Shown here piece after piece: positions 9,072-17,813 of a DNA stretch of 55,449 nt (position 1 is the stretch's first letter; each line of letters opens with the position of its first letter). The position numbers were made by a program, and so were the translations under genes. Source of the stretch: a candidate division KSB1 bacterium (GTDB taxonomy: Bacteria > Zhuqueibacterota > Zhuqueibacteria > Residuimicrobiales > Krinioviventaceae); the NCBI GenBank assembly GCA_034505495.1, contig JAPDQV010000023.1, positions 1 through 55,449 on the forward strand, in the 5' to 3' direction. The notes beneath the pieces are model-generated. The model had not been told where the DNA came from. It searched no databases and saw only the letters and a program-made list of their open reading frames with translations.

Positions 9072-9632
9072 ATGTCGGAAAGAATTGAACAAGCCGTTAC
9101 TCAAATCCTGCAGGAAATCGGAGAAAATCCGCAGCGCGAGGGGCTTATCAAAACACCCCGGCGCGTTGCCAAGGCCTATGAATTTTTGACCAAGGGCTAC
9201 AAGGTCGACATTGAAAAGCTCGTCAACGAAGCCATTTTTCATGAAGAGTGCAACGAGATGGTGCTGGTACGCAACATCGAGTTCTATAGTCTGTGCGAGC
9301 ACCATATGCTTCCTTTTTACGGCAAATGTCACGTGGCTTATCTGCCGAAAGGCAAGATCATCGGTTTGAGCAAGATCCCGCGGCTGGTGGACGCTTTTTC
9401 GCGGCGCCTGCAGGTGCAGGAACGGCTCACCAATCAGATCGCCATGACGCTGCAGGAACTGCTCAATCCCTACGGCGTCGCCGTGATCATGGAAGGTAAA
9501 CATCTCTGCATGATGATGCGCGGCGTTGAAAAGCAGAACAGCTTTGTCACTACCAGCGCCATGCTCGGAACTTTTAAGCAAGAACGGGCGACGCGCATGG
9601 AACTCCTCAACCTCATTCAGACGCAGGTGTAA
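9072..9632 (+). CDS. folE: GTP cyclohydrolase I
   Basis: Converts GTP to 7,8-dihydroneopterin triphosphate, the substrate of the upstream PTPS-type enzyme and of folate synthesis. The 186-residue protein has the zinc ligands Cys75 and His78 in [12 protein letters not shown], and Cys146 in [10 protein letters not shown]. It also has the GTP-binding [19 protein letters not shown] and the C-terminal TTSAMLGTF. Ribosome-binding site GAGGAG; 3-nt gaps on both sides indicate an operon with PTPS and SDR. Confidence 0.97.
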   Translation: MSERIEQAVTQILQEIGENPQREGLIKTPRRVAKAYEFLTKGYKVDIEKLVNEAIFHEECNEMVLVRNIEFYSLCEHHMLPFYGKCHVAYLPKGKIIGLSKIPRLVDAFSRRLQVQERLTNQIAMTLQELLNPYGVAVIMEGKHLCMMMRGVEKQNSFVTTSAMLGTFKQERATRMELLNLIQTQV

Positions 9633-9635
9633 CGT

Positions 9636-10346
9636 ATGGACCTTTGGAACAAGATCGTTTGGATAACCGGCAGCGGCCGCGGCATCGGCGCTGCTACTGC
9701 CGAGCTGTTGGCCGAGCATGGAGCACGCATCGTCGTTTCGTCTCGCAGCGAAGAGAACGCCGAGATGGTCGCGTCGCGCATCAACGCCGAAGGCGGCTCG
9801 GCTCTTGCCTTTCGCTGCGATGTGAGGGACGAACGTCAGATTCAAGAGTTGGTGGAACAAACAAGCGAAGAATGGGGCCCAATCGACGTGCTCGTCAACA
9901 ATGCCGGTGTGGCGCACTTTAAAAAAATCATCGAAACAAGTCCTGAAGAGTGGGACGAGATGATGGACGTCAATCTCAAAGCGGCGTTTCTTTGTACGCG
10001 TGCCGTCCTGCCGAGCATGATGGATAGGGGAGAGGGGCACATCGTCAACATCGTTTCGGTAGCCGGCATGCAGCCTTATTACAAATCCGGCGGTTATTGC
10101 GCCTCCAAATACGGGCTTCTGGGATTTACCGAAGTCCTGCGCCTGGAAACCCGCAAGTACGGCATAAAAGTGACGGCCGTGGCGCCCGGGGCGACGCTGA
10201 CCGACATTTGGGGCGACCGTGCCGTTGATCCTTCCCGCATGATGCGGCCGCAGGATGTGGCGCGTGCCGTTTTGGCCGTGTTGCTGGCTGATCCCGGCGC
10301 CATGGTCGAAACCGTCGTTTTGCGCCCCCAAGGCGGTGACCTGTGA
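9636..10346 (+). CDS. short-chain dehydrogenase/reductase, candidate sepiapterin-reductase analogue
   Basis: 236-residue classical SDR. It has the NAD(P)-binding TGSGRGIG (11-18), NNAG (88-91), Asn113, and catalytic Ser141, Tyr154 and Lys158 (YCASK). Arg37 in the SSRSEEN loop after strand 2 favours NADPH. General SDR annotation would be 3-oxoacyl-ACP reductase-like, but it is co-transcribed with PTPS and folE, so reduction of 6-pyruvoyltetrahydropterin is a reasonable hypothesis. The C-terminal VETVVLRPQGGDL replaces the usual FabG end. The substrate is not shown by sequence alone. Confidence 0.8.
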   Translation: MDLWNKIVWITGSGRGIGAATAELLAEHGARIVVSSRSEENAEMVASRINAEGGSALAFRCDVRDERQIQELVEQTSEEWGPIDVLVNNAGVAHFKKIIETSPEEWDEMMDVNLKAAFLCTRAVLPSMMDRGEGHIVNIVSVAGMQPYYKSGGYCASKYGLLGFTEVLRLETRKYGIKVTAVAPGATLTDIWGDRAVDPSRMMRPQDVARAVLAVLLADPGAMVETVVLRPQGGDL

Positions 10347-10452
10347 AGCCTTGTATAATCCCAAAATGCTCCGCGGTCGTTAAGGCCTTGTTTCGATGGT
10401 TGGAATTCGATATATTGCCTTGATGTAGAAAACAATCGATTAGGATTACTGG
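10347..10452 (+). other. intergenic gap before the S55 peptidase gene
   Basis: 106 bp. It contains a TATAAT at 10354-10359 but no convincing -35 hexamer at the right distance, and AGGA seven nt before the GTG at 10453. No terminator hairpin is visible after the SDR gene. Confidence 0.3.
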
Positions 10453-12354
10453 GTGAGCAGACGGATAAAATGGGCTGCACTCGCCGGCCTTATGCTGCTG
10501 TTTCCTTTGAACGGCGCCCAATGGCCGAATAACTTGATGACCGCCGATCAGATCAAGCCGGGTCAACGCGGCTATCTCAAGACCGTTTTTTACGGTGAGG
10601 CAGTCGAGCTGGTGGACCTCGAAATCGTCAGCGTGATGAACAACTATTACCCGCATCGCGACGTGATCGTCGCCCGCCTTTTGGGCGAAAAAGCCGAGCG
10701 GAACGGCGTGGTCAGCGGTATGAGCGGCAGTCCGGTCTATATCGACGATCGTCTGATCGGCGCCGTGGCCTATCGTTTCGGCGAATTCATGAAGGAGCCG
10801 ATCGTCGGCATCACGCCCATTGCGGAGATGATCGAGATCGAGCAAAAAGAGCTGCAGCGGAGCGAGCCGGCAAGGCGATCGGCGGCTTTGTTCGACAAAT
10901 TTATGCAGGCCGTGCAGGTCGGCGCCGATTCGCTGTTTTGGATCAAGCTGCTTAAGGAAAGCGATACTGGATCCGAGTCCTCCGCCGGTCTACGACGAAT
11001 AACCTGCCCGCTGTCTTTCGGCGGATTTTCGTCCGCGACGCTGCAGGGAATTGAGCCCATCATGCAGAATCTCGGCTTTCAAATCGTGATGTCGGGAGGG
11101 AGCGGGAGCGAGAACCGCAACACGACTCTTTCTCCGGGTTCAGCCGTTTGCGTCGTCTTTATGACGGGCGATTACACCATCGAAGCCACCGGCACCGTCA
11201 CCGCCGTCGCAGGCAATAAGGTTCTGGCCTTCGGCCATTCGTTGTTCAACCTGGGACCCATCTCTTTGCCGCTTGCCGGAGCGACAGTCTACGCCACGTT
11301 GCCCAGCCTGATGGCGTCGAGCAAAATGGCGGCCGCAACCGAGGTTCTGGGCACCTTTGTGCAGGATCGCACCACCGGCGCTTTAGGGGATCTATCCCGC
11401 ATGCCGCGCATGGTGCCCATACAAATTGCGGTGGATTCGCCGCAAAGCGGTCTGCAGACTTTTTCTTTTCAACTGGCCGACGATCCGGCCTTTAATAACA
11501 TTCTCCCGCTTTTTTTGCGTACAGCCGTCATCCAGGCGGCGTTTTCTGCACGTTTGGGCGGCGAACAGAGCTCCTGCCGCTTGGAGGGCCGAATACGCCT
11601 CGCCGACGGCCGCAGCGTGCCGTTTGATGATCACTTTTCTTCGCGGCAGCGTCTCGGATTCTTGGGAGCCGGCGAAGATGTTGCTTCGGCAGCCGATCTC
11701 GTCGCCTCCGCCCTCGGCACATTGATGGTGCACGATTTTCCAATGCCGCGAATCGAAGAAGTTCAACTTAAGCTGACTTCTTTTCCCAAAGAAAACTATT
11801 TGACCCTCGAGTCTGTCCGTACGACCAAAATGACGGTTCAGCCCGGCGATACGCTTTTTGCCGCGGCGGTTTTGCGTGACGATCGCAATAACAGACGAGA
11901 GGTAAGACAGCGATTGATTGTTCCCAAGAATTTGGCGGCCGAGCGATTGTCGCTCATCGTCAGCTCGGGGGCCCCGCTGAGCAATTATGAAATGCAGAAC
12001 AATCGCGGCAAGTATGTCCCCAGAGATTTCGACCATCTCCTTACCCTCATCAACGAGCGCCGTAAACCGCAGATGCTGTTTTTTCAGCTTCGTGTTGAGG
12101 ACGAAAGCGTGGCGGTGCGGGGAAAAGAGCTGACCAACCTTCCGCCCTCCGTTGCTGCTATGATCAATTCCAGCCTGGAAAAAGGAGCGGTTGTGCCGCT
12201 GCGCGATCGGGCGCTGCTCGAAGAAGCGGTGGCCTGCGGCAGCGCGGTTACAGGCGGACAAAGACTCACACTGCGTGTCAAGGCTCCGGCAGAATCGCGC
12301 AAAGAGGAACCCAAACGTGACGCTGCCGACCGCCTTTATCGACTTTTATTCTGA
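10453..12354 (+). CDS. secreted SpoIVB-type (S55) serine peptidase-like protein
   Basis: 633-residue exported protein starting at GTG with a signal peptide (RRIKWAALAGLMLLFPL). Residues 87-124 (VSGMSGSPVYIDD, then KEPIVGITPIAEM) match the active-site region of SpoIVB; Ser93 is the likely nucleophile. A second motif, AFGHSLFNLGP with His262, resembles the catalytic-histidine segment ALGHVI of SpoIVB, but it comes after the serine rather than before it. The remainder (about 300-630) looks like beta-rich, non-catalytic sequence. The protein is not a sign of sporulation. It heads a run of genes with the secreted beta-propeller protein 10 nt downstream, suggesting joint envelope function; the substrate is unknown. 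Confidence 0.75.
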   Translation: MSRRIKWAALAGLMLLFPLNGAQWPNNLMTADQIKPGQRGYLKTVFYGEAVELVDLEIVSVMNNYYPHRDVIVARLLGEKAERNGVVSGMSGSPVYIDDRLIGAVAYRFGEFMKEPIVGITPIAEMIEIEQKELQRSEPARRSAALFDKFMQAVQVGADSLFWIKLLKESDTGSESSAGLRRITCPLSFGGFSSATLQGIEPIMQNLGFQIVMSGGSGSENRNTTLSPGSAVCVVFMTGDYTIEATGTVTAVAGNKVLAFGHSLFNLGPISLPLAGATVYATLPSLMASSKMAAATEVLGTFVQDRTTGALGDLSRMPRMVPIQIAVDSPQSGLQTFSFQLADDPAFNNILPLFLRTAVIQAAFSARLGGEQSSCRLEGRIRLADGRSVPFDDHFSSRQRLGFLGAGEDVASAADLVASALGTLMVHDFPMPRIEEVQLKLTSFPKENYLTLESVRTTKMTVQPGDTLFAAAVLRDDRNNRREVRQRLIVPKNLAAERLSLIVSSGAPLSNYEMQNNRGKYVPRDFDHLLTLINERRKPQMLFFQLRVEDESVAVRGKELTNLPPSVAAMINSSLEKGAVVPLRDRALLEEAVACGSAVTGGQRLTLRVKAPAESRKEEPKRDAADRLYRLLF

Positions 12355-12364
12355 ATGGAAGCCT

Positions 12365-14392
12365 ATGAAAACCAGAGCCATCGTTTTTCTTTTTGTTTTA
12401 GTCGCTGCAGTTTTTGGCAAGAGCGTGGTTTTCGACACCAAGAGCGATTTTGAGCGCGGCAAGCTGTTCAATGTTGCGGTCATTGCCGACGGCAGATTGA
12501 CCGCCGCACCGGCCGTCAAAAAGCTTTTCGAGAGCGAGGAATCGACGATCTGGACCGCCGTCGGCGACTCACGCGGACGCATCTATTTGAGCACCGGCAA
12601 TGAGGGCCGCATCCTCTGCCGCGAACCGGACGGCCAAGTCCGCACACTCTTTGATGCCGAAGAGATATTCTTTTTTGCGCTTGCCGTCGATCGCCAAGAC
12701 CGGCTCTATGCAGGCGCTTCGCCGGGAGGAAAGATCTACCAAATAACTCCCGACGGCCAAAGCCGTCTTTTTTTCTCTGCCTCGGCTGAATATATTTGGG
12801 ATTTGCAATTCGATGCACGCGGACGACTTTTGATCGCCACCGGCAAACCGGGCCGCATTGTGCGAATCGACGAGCGGAACAGGACGGAGACCCTTTTTCA
12901 GGGCGAAGTCGATCATGTACGCACACTTGCGGTCCGCAATGACACTCTTTTTTTCGGCACCGGCGGACGCGGTTATGTCTTTCGCTTGGCTGCCGACGGC
13001 AAACCTTTCGTGCTCTATGACCCCAAAATGGAAGAAGTGCACCGATTGCTTTTGGAAGACCAATCGCTGCTTTTTGCCGCCGCGCTCAACCGCGTGACCT
13101 CTGCCGGTGCCGTCGGACAAAAAGATACAACGGCCGAGGCTGATGAAGATGAGGATGCGCTTCGTCTTATGGGGAAGAGCGGCTCGATCAGCTCTTCTTT
13201 TTTTCGAATTTCGCCTTACGGTTACGGCAAAGATCTGTGGGTCGGCTCGAGCGACCGCATTCAAACCGCTGCTCATTTTAAGGATAAGCTGTTGATTGGT
13301 TGCGCTTCTCCGGCAAAGCTGATTCTTCTCGATCGTAACGGCGAGAGTTCTCTGCTCTCTCGGCTGACGGAACAGCAGGTCAGCTCATTTCTGCAAACTC
13401 GCGGTCGCTTCTTTTTTACAACCGCACATCCGGCGCGCCTTTACGAATTGACGGAAAGCCTCGCAGATTCTTTATGGTACGAATCCGAGGTCATCGATGC
13501 CAATACAAGTTCGCAATGGAGCAAATTGATGATCGAGGGCAGCGGCGTGCAGGGAATTACGATCTTTACCCGCACCGGAAATACCGAACAAGCGACCGCC
13601 TATTGGAGCAGTTGGCAACCGGCAACGCGTTCGGGCGATCTGTATCTTGTTTCCAGCCCGGCAGCGCGCTTTTTTCAGTGGAAAGCCGTATGGAATGACC
13701 GAAAGGCGGTGATCGACAAAGTGACGGTAAACTATGCGCAAAGCAATCAGGCACCGGAAGTGACGATGGTGGTTGTTCATCCGCCGGATGAGGTCTATGA
13801 GGCAGAGGGCGGAGAAAAGGGCGACGGCATCATTTTCCCGGCGCCGCTCGGACAGAAGCAAAATAAGCGGGGTTTTCGTTGTGCGGATTGGACATTCGAA
13901 GATGCCAACTTTGATAAACTCGTTTTTTCCCTTTCCTATCGTCGGGTCGGTGAACAACTCTGGCGCAAGATGGCCGGAAATTTAAGCGTCAATGTCTATT
14001 CTTGGGATTCCATGCAGATGGCGGACGGCTGGTACGAACTTAAAATCACCGCCAACGACAGTCTCAGCAATCCGAAAGAGAAGAGTCTCAAAGGTGAACG
14101 AGTGAGTCGGCCGTTTCTAGTCGACAACAGTGCGCCGAGCCTCGAGAATTACCGCGTGACGGCTGGCCCGAAACCCTCTGTCGAATTTGAGGTCAAAGAT
14201 GCCTGGCTGCCGATCAAAAGCGCTCAGATCAGCATCGATGCCGGAAAATGGGAGCCGCTTTATCCCGTAGACGGCCTGTTCGACGCTCCGTATGAATCTT
14301 TTCGCTTTCAGTTGCCCGACGAACGTCCGCACGATGTCGCGATCAAAGTCGAAGACCAAAATGGTAACGTCGGAGTTTACCATCGGCCATGA
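12365..14392 (+). CDS. secreted beta-propeller protein of unknown function
   Basis: 675 residues, starting at the ATG at 12365 (10 nt after the S55 gene) and giving a clean signal peptide MKTRAIVFLFVLVAAVFG. Residues about 40-290 are repeated blades of the form GRIYLSTGNEGRI, DRLYAGASPGGKIY and GRLLIATGKPGRI, as in NHL/SMP-30-like or two-component-regulator propellers. A discoidin/WSSW-like segment (TAYWSSWQPATRSG, AARFFQWKAVW) and Ig-like domains (NSAPSLENYRV) follow. No catalytic residues recognised. Its last codon overlaps the next gene (ATGA). A role in sensing or binding at the cell surface is only inferred. Confidence 0.7.
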   Translation: MKTRAIVFLFVLVAAVFGKSVVFDTKSDFERGKLFNVAVIADGRLTAAPAVKKLFESEESTIWTAVGDSRGRIYLSTGNEGRILCREPDGQVRTLFDAEEIFFFALAVDRQDRLYAGASPGGKIYQITPDGQSRLFFSASAEYIWDLQFDARGRLLIATGKPGRIVRIDERNRTETLFQGEVDHVRTLAVRNDTLFFGTGGRGYVFRLAADGKPFVLYDPKMEEVHRLLLEDQSLLFAAALNRVTSAGAVGQKDTTAEADEDEDALRLMGKSGSISSSFFRISPYGYGKDLWVGSSDRIQTAAHFKDKLLIGCASPAKLILLDRNGESSLLSRLTEQQVSSFLQTRGRFFFTTAHPARLYELTESLADSLWYESEVIDANTSSQWSKLMIEGSGVQGITIFTRTGNTEQATAYWSSWQPATRSGDLYLVSSPAARFFQWKAVWNDRKAVIDKVTVNYAQSNQAPEVTMVVVHPPDEVYEAEGGEKGDGIIFPAPLGQKQNKRGFRCADWTFEDANFDKLVFSLSYRRVGEQLWRKMAGNLSVNVYSWDSMQMADGWYELKITANDSLSNPKEKSLKGERVSRPFLVDNSAPSLENYRVTAGPKPSVEFEVKDAWLPIKSAQISIDAGKWEPLYPVDGLFDAPYESFRFQLPDERPHDVAIKVEDQNGNVGVYHRP

Positions 14393-15411
14393 CAACGTCG
14401 TTCGATGCCGCCGCTGCGGCCGAGAAATTGAAGAGCTTTCTCGGCGATAAAAGTTGTATCTTGATCTCTACGCATCGCAACCCCGACGGAGACGGTTTGG
14501 GCAGCGAAATCGCACTTGCCGAATATTTGAAGCAAATCAGCATCGAGCCGATAATCATCAATCCTGATCCGACGCCGCAAATTTACGAATTTTTAGATCC
14601 GAATCAGGAAATTCGGATCTATTCAAAAGACGCTTTTGACGCGCTTGAGCAAAGGTTGGACGGAGTCATTCTCGTCGACGTAAACGAAACGCATCGGCTG
14701 GATGATCTGGGCAAAAGGCTGCAGGATTTGCAGCTGCCGATCGCGGTCATCGATCATCATCCGAACGGCAACACAGAAGCAGTTTGTGCCATACTGGATG
14801 CCGCGGCGGCCTCCACCGGCGAAATTCTTTTCGAACTGCTCGTTGCCGCAGACGCAACCATTTCTTTGCCCATGGCGGAGGCGCTCTATACATGCATTTT
14901 GACGGATACTGGAGCTTTCCGCTTTAACAACACGACGCCGCGAACGCATCGCATCGCCGCTCGGCTCCTCGAAATAGGGGTGAGGGCGCGTGACATCTAC
15001 TCGACAATCTATGAGAGCTATTCGAAACAGCGGGCTTGGCTAAAGGGCGAGCTGTTGGCCGGCCTTCGGTACGAGCTCGACGACCGGCTGTGCTGGTTCG
15101 TCCTGTCGCGTGAAATTTTGAACAAAACCGGCGCCACACTGCAGGATGCCGAGGGTTTTGCAGAACTTCCCAACATTATTCGCAGTGTGGAAATGAGCCT
15201 CCTGTTTACGGAAACCGAAGACGGCGTTACCAAAGTGGGTTTTCGCTCCAAAGGACGGGTGCCGGTGCGGCCGCTGGCCGAACAGTACGGCGGCGGCGGA
15301 CATTTGTATGCCAGCGGCGCCGTTTTGCCGATGAGACTCGATGAGGCGATCCGCATTCTCGTCCCCAAGGCGGTCTCGTTCCTCCAAAAGCACCTTGAAG
15401 GCAGCGACTGA
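14389..15411 (+). CDS. DHH/DHHA1 phosphoesterase, NrnA-like
   Basis: 340-residue cytosolic metal-dependent phosphoesterase of the oligoribonuclease/pAp-phosphatase or c-di-AMP/pGpG-hydrolysing type. Motif I is STHRNPDGDG (His29, Asp33, Asp35), motif II VDVNE (Asp97), motif III IDHH (122-124), motif IV TDTGAFRF, and the DHHA1 domain ends in GGGGHLYASG. No transmembrane or GAF/PAS segment is fused, so it is NrnA-like rather than GdpP-like. The start overlaps the preceding stop by 4 bp. Confidence 0.88.
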   Translation: MTTSFDAAAAAEKLKSFLGDKSCILISTHRNPDGDGLGSEIALAEYLKQISIEPIIINPDPTPQIYEFLDPNQEIRIYSKDAFDALEQRLDGVILVDVNETHRLDDLGKRLQDLQLPIAVIDHHPNGNTEAVCAILDAAAASTGEILFELLVAADATISLPMAEALYTCILTDTGAFRFNNTTPRTHRIAARLLEIGVRARDIYSTIYESYSKQRAWLKGELLAGLRYELDDRLCWFVLSREILNKTGATLQDAEGFAELPNIIRSVEMSLLFTETEDGVTKVGFRSKGRVPVRPLAEQYGGGGHLYASGAVLPMRLDEAIRILVPKAVSFLQKHLEGSD

Positions 15412-15459
15412 CGGCATTTTTTGCCTCTGTTCCGCCGATGTCGAATTAAAAGTGGGAAT

Positions 15460-17769
15460 ATGGCGGGAATCGAACAGGAAAAACTCGATGCTTTCTACCA
15501 GCTGGCCAGGATTGCCGTGCTTATTTCCGATCCTGCCGGGCTCGAAAGGCATTTCTGTGAGCTGCTGAAGCGCCTGGTTTCCTGCAATGCGGTGCTCGTC
15601 TTTCATTATGTTACGGAAAAACGGCAGCTGATCGCCGCCAATCCTTACAATCCCGGCCAGGACGGCGAACAAAGTATCGCTATTTCGGAAGAAGAGCCCT
15701 TTTTTGCCGAACTGCTCCTGAGGCGAAAGAGCGCTCTCAAGCAGAACAGCGCAACCCCCATCTTGCCGGCCATGGGCTCGGAGCTGTTTATTCCGCTCAT
15801 TTCTCCCTTTGAGATACTCGGTATCTTGTACGTCGCCCGCATTACCCCTTTTGGTTTTCCCAAAGAGGAAATCCAGTTTCTCGAACACGCTGCGGTTAAT
15901 TTGACCTTTGCGCTTGAACGGGAAAGCCTGCGCCGACAGATCGTGCGGCGACAAACCGAGATTTATATGCGGCAGCAAAGTTACCTCGCGCTCCTCGAAG
16001 CGATTCCGTATCCGGCTTTGGTCGTTGATACGAACAACGATGTTTGTAACGAAGCGAACGAAGCGGCGAGGCGGCTGTTCGGCGCCGATCGAGTTGGTTT
16101 TATCGACAAGCCCTTTCGGTCGCTTTGTCGATTGGAATCAGAGGGAGAGCGTGTTGTGACCGTCATCGACGGCAGACGCTATGCCGTCGTCTCGATGCCG
16201 CTCGGAGAGTTGCCGCAAAGCCTCTATCTTTTCATACCGCTGATCTCCACCGCTGCGCTTCGAACGGCGGCTCTTTTTTCGACCTCGTTGCCCGTTGACT
16301 GGCCGGAGTGCGTCAAGGCGGTTGCTTCGGCTCTACAATCACCGATCGCCGTTTGCCGCCGCTCCGAAAACGGCCCCTGGCAAACCATCGGCGCTTTTCA
16401 CCCGCAGTTACCGGCAGAGTTTGAGGCTGAAGGTCTGGAAGAGTTTTTCGAACGATCTATTCAGATGCAGCGGCTGCTTCATCTGAACCCCGCGCATGCA
16501 GGCGCACCGGACAGCATCAGCCTCCGGTTCGGCAACAGCGCGCCGGCAGTGGTCGCGCCTTTATATGAGCTTCCTTATCAAGCATGTGCCGTCTTTTTTA
16601 CGGAAAGCCCGATCGAGCGGCCGCAATTCGAGCAGGAGATACATCTTGCCGCAGCCGCTTTGTCTCTCAAATTGTTGCAAAAGGAAGCCGAACGCGCCGA
16701 TGCCGCCTCGCGGCGCGCCTCTCTTGCAGCCGAACTGCAGCTCTTTAAAAAGGGAAAGCCGCCAATCGATCAATTGTTCGTCGATGTGCTCGAGACAATG
16801 ACGAAATATCTTGCCTGTGATTTTGTCTCTTTTTCCTTGACCCAAGGGGGGGAATTTACGACGGCGTTCTGTACCCCAAAAATACAGCCCTTTTTGCCTT
16901 CGGGGGTAGAATTGCTGCCGATGGCTGAAGCCAAAGGCGAGTGGCGCCTGCTTGCCGTTTCCGAGTCAACCTCCGAACCCGCTTCCCCGTCGACTTGTGG
17001 AGGATTGCCTTTCACTTTGCCGGCGCATTATAGCACTTTTATTTTGGATGGTCAAAACAGTCTTGGACGAATTGTGCTTGGTCGCCTAAAGAATGCTCCC
17101 TTTACGCCGGATGAACGGCAGATGGTGCAGGACGTCGCATCGGCCTTGGCGGAAATCCTGACGGAAGAAACCAAATCGATTACGACTGTTGTGCGTTTCA
17201 CGCCCATCATTCCTCTGCTCGCCGCTTTTAAAGGGGATTATTGGACAGAGGCGTGGCGTAATGCGGTCGCCGCGACAGTGGGCGATGCGACGGTGCGTTT
17301 TGGTTTTCATAACGAGGCTGATCCGGCGGACTGCATCCGCATGGTTTTGCCGGAAGTGCTTGGAGAAAAGATCTCGCCCGAGAAAGCGGCAGCTTTTTTG
17401 CCCTCCTTTGTCCAGGACCGGGCGCCGCTCCTTGTACAGACGGCCGAGGATGCGGTCGAATGGTTCTGTCTACCGGAGACACCGCCTCCGGATCCCTGGC
17501 GGCCGCTCATTCTGACGCCGGTCGTGCATGCCGAACGATTGGCTGCGGTCTTTTCCGTGTCCGCCGGCAGTCAAGAACATGAAGATCAGCTTTTCGAACT
17601 TTTGACGCAGGTCGCCGAAGCGCTATGCCTGCTTTTCCCCTTTGAAGAACTATTGCGGCGTGAATTCGAGACCGGCTTGCGCTTATCGAGCGTGGAACAA
17701 ATTCTGCAAAAGTTGGGCGGCAGGTTGTCGATCATGCCGGCGGCTGAAAAGGCGAGAGGGATCATTTGA
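15460..17769 (+). CDS. GAF/PAS multi-sensor protein without an output domain
   Basis: 769-residue soluble protein. Start chosen at the ATG at 15460 (MAGIEQEKLDAFYQLARI). A GAF-like domain covers about 5-145 (FIPLISPFEILGILYVAR) and ends in a helical linker (ALERESLRRQIVRRQTE). A PAS-like core covers about 175-260 (ALLEAIPYPALVVDTNND), and further weak GAF-like modules follow at about 290-410, 430-590 and 600-740. No HisKA, HATPase, GGDEF, EAL or HTH is visible. It lies 44 nt before a REC-PAS-histidine kinase gene and probably feeds signals to it or acts as its partner; this is inference. Confidence 0.65.
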   Translation: MAGIEQEKLDAFYQLARIAVLISDPAGLERHFCELLKRLVSCNAVLVFHYVTEKRQLIAANPYNPGQDGEQSIAISEEEPFFAELLLRRKSALKQNSATPILPAMGSELFIPLISPFEILGILYVARITPFGFPKEEIQFLEHAAVNLTFALERESLRRQIVRRQTEIYMRQQSYLALLEAIPYPALVVDTNNDVCNEANEAARRLFGADRVGFIDKPFRSLCRLESEGERVVTVIDGRRYAVVSMPLGELPQSLYLFIPLISTAALRTAALFSTSLPVDWPECVKAVASALQSPIAVCRRSENGPWQTIGAFHPQLPAEFEAEGLEEFFERSIQMQRLLHLNPAHAGAPDSISLRFGNSAPAVVAPLYELPYQACAVFFTESPIERPQFEQEIHLAAAALSLKLLQKEAERADAASRRASLAAELQLFKKGKPPIDQLFVDVLETMTKYLACDFVSFSLTQGGEFTTAFCTPKIQPFLPSGVELLPMAEAKGEWRLLAVSESTSEPASPSTCGGLPFTLPAHYSTFILDGQNSLGRIVLGRLKNAPFTPDERQMVQDVASALAEILTEETKSITTVVRFTPIIPLLAAFKGDYWTEAWRNAVAATVGDATVRFGFHNEADPADCIRMVLPEVLGEKISPEKAAAFLPSFVQDRAPLLVQTAEDAVEWFCLPETPPPDPWRPLILTPVVHAERLAAVFSVSAGSQEHEDQLFELLTQVAEALCLLFPFEELLRREFETGLRLSSVEQILQKLGGRLSIMPAAEKARGII

Positions 17770-17813
17770 ATGATTATTGAATCCAATCATGCTTGATCAT
17801 ATAGGGGAATAAT

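Noticed and set aside
10354..10359. TATAAT before the S55 gene as a promoter
   Set aside because: No -35-like hexamer at 16-18 bp upstream; probably chance.
8868..10364. A 498-codon open frame on the minus strand across folE and the SDR gene
   Set aside because: It is antisense to two strongly conserved genes, has no recognisable domain, and such frames are common opposite GC-rich coding sequence.
10453..12354. SpoIVB-like domain as evidence of endospore formation
   Set aside because: The motif order differs from SpoIVB, no PDZ domain or sporulation gene is seen, and the surrounding genes are those of an outer-membrane bacterium.
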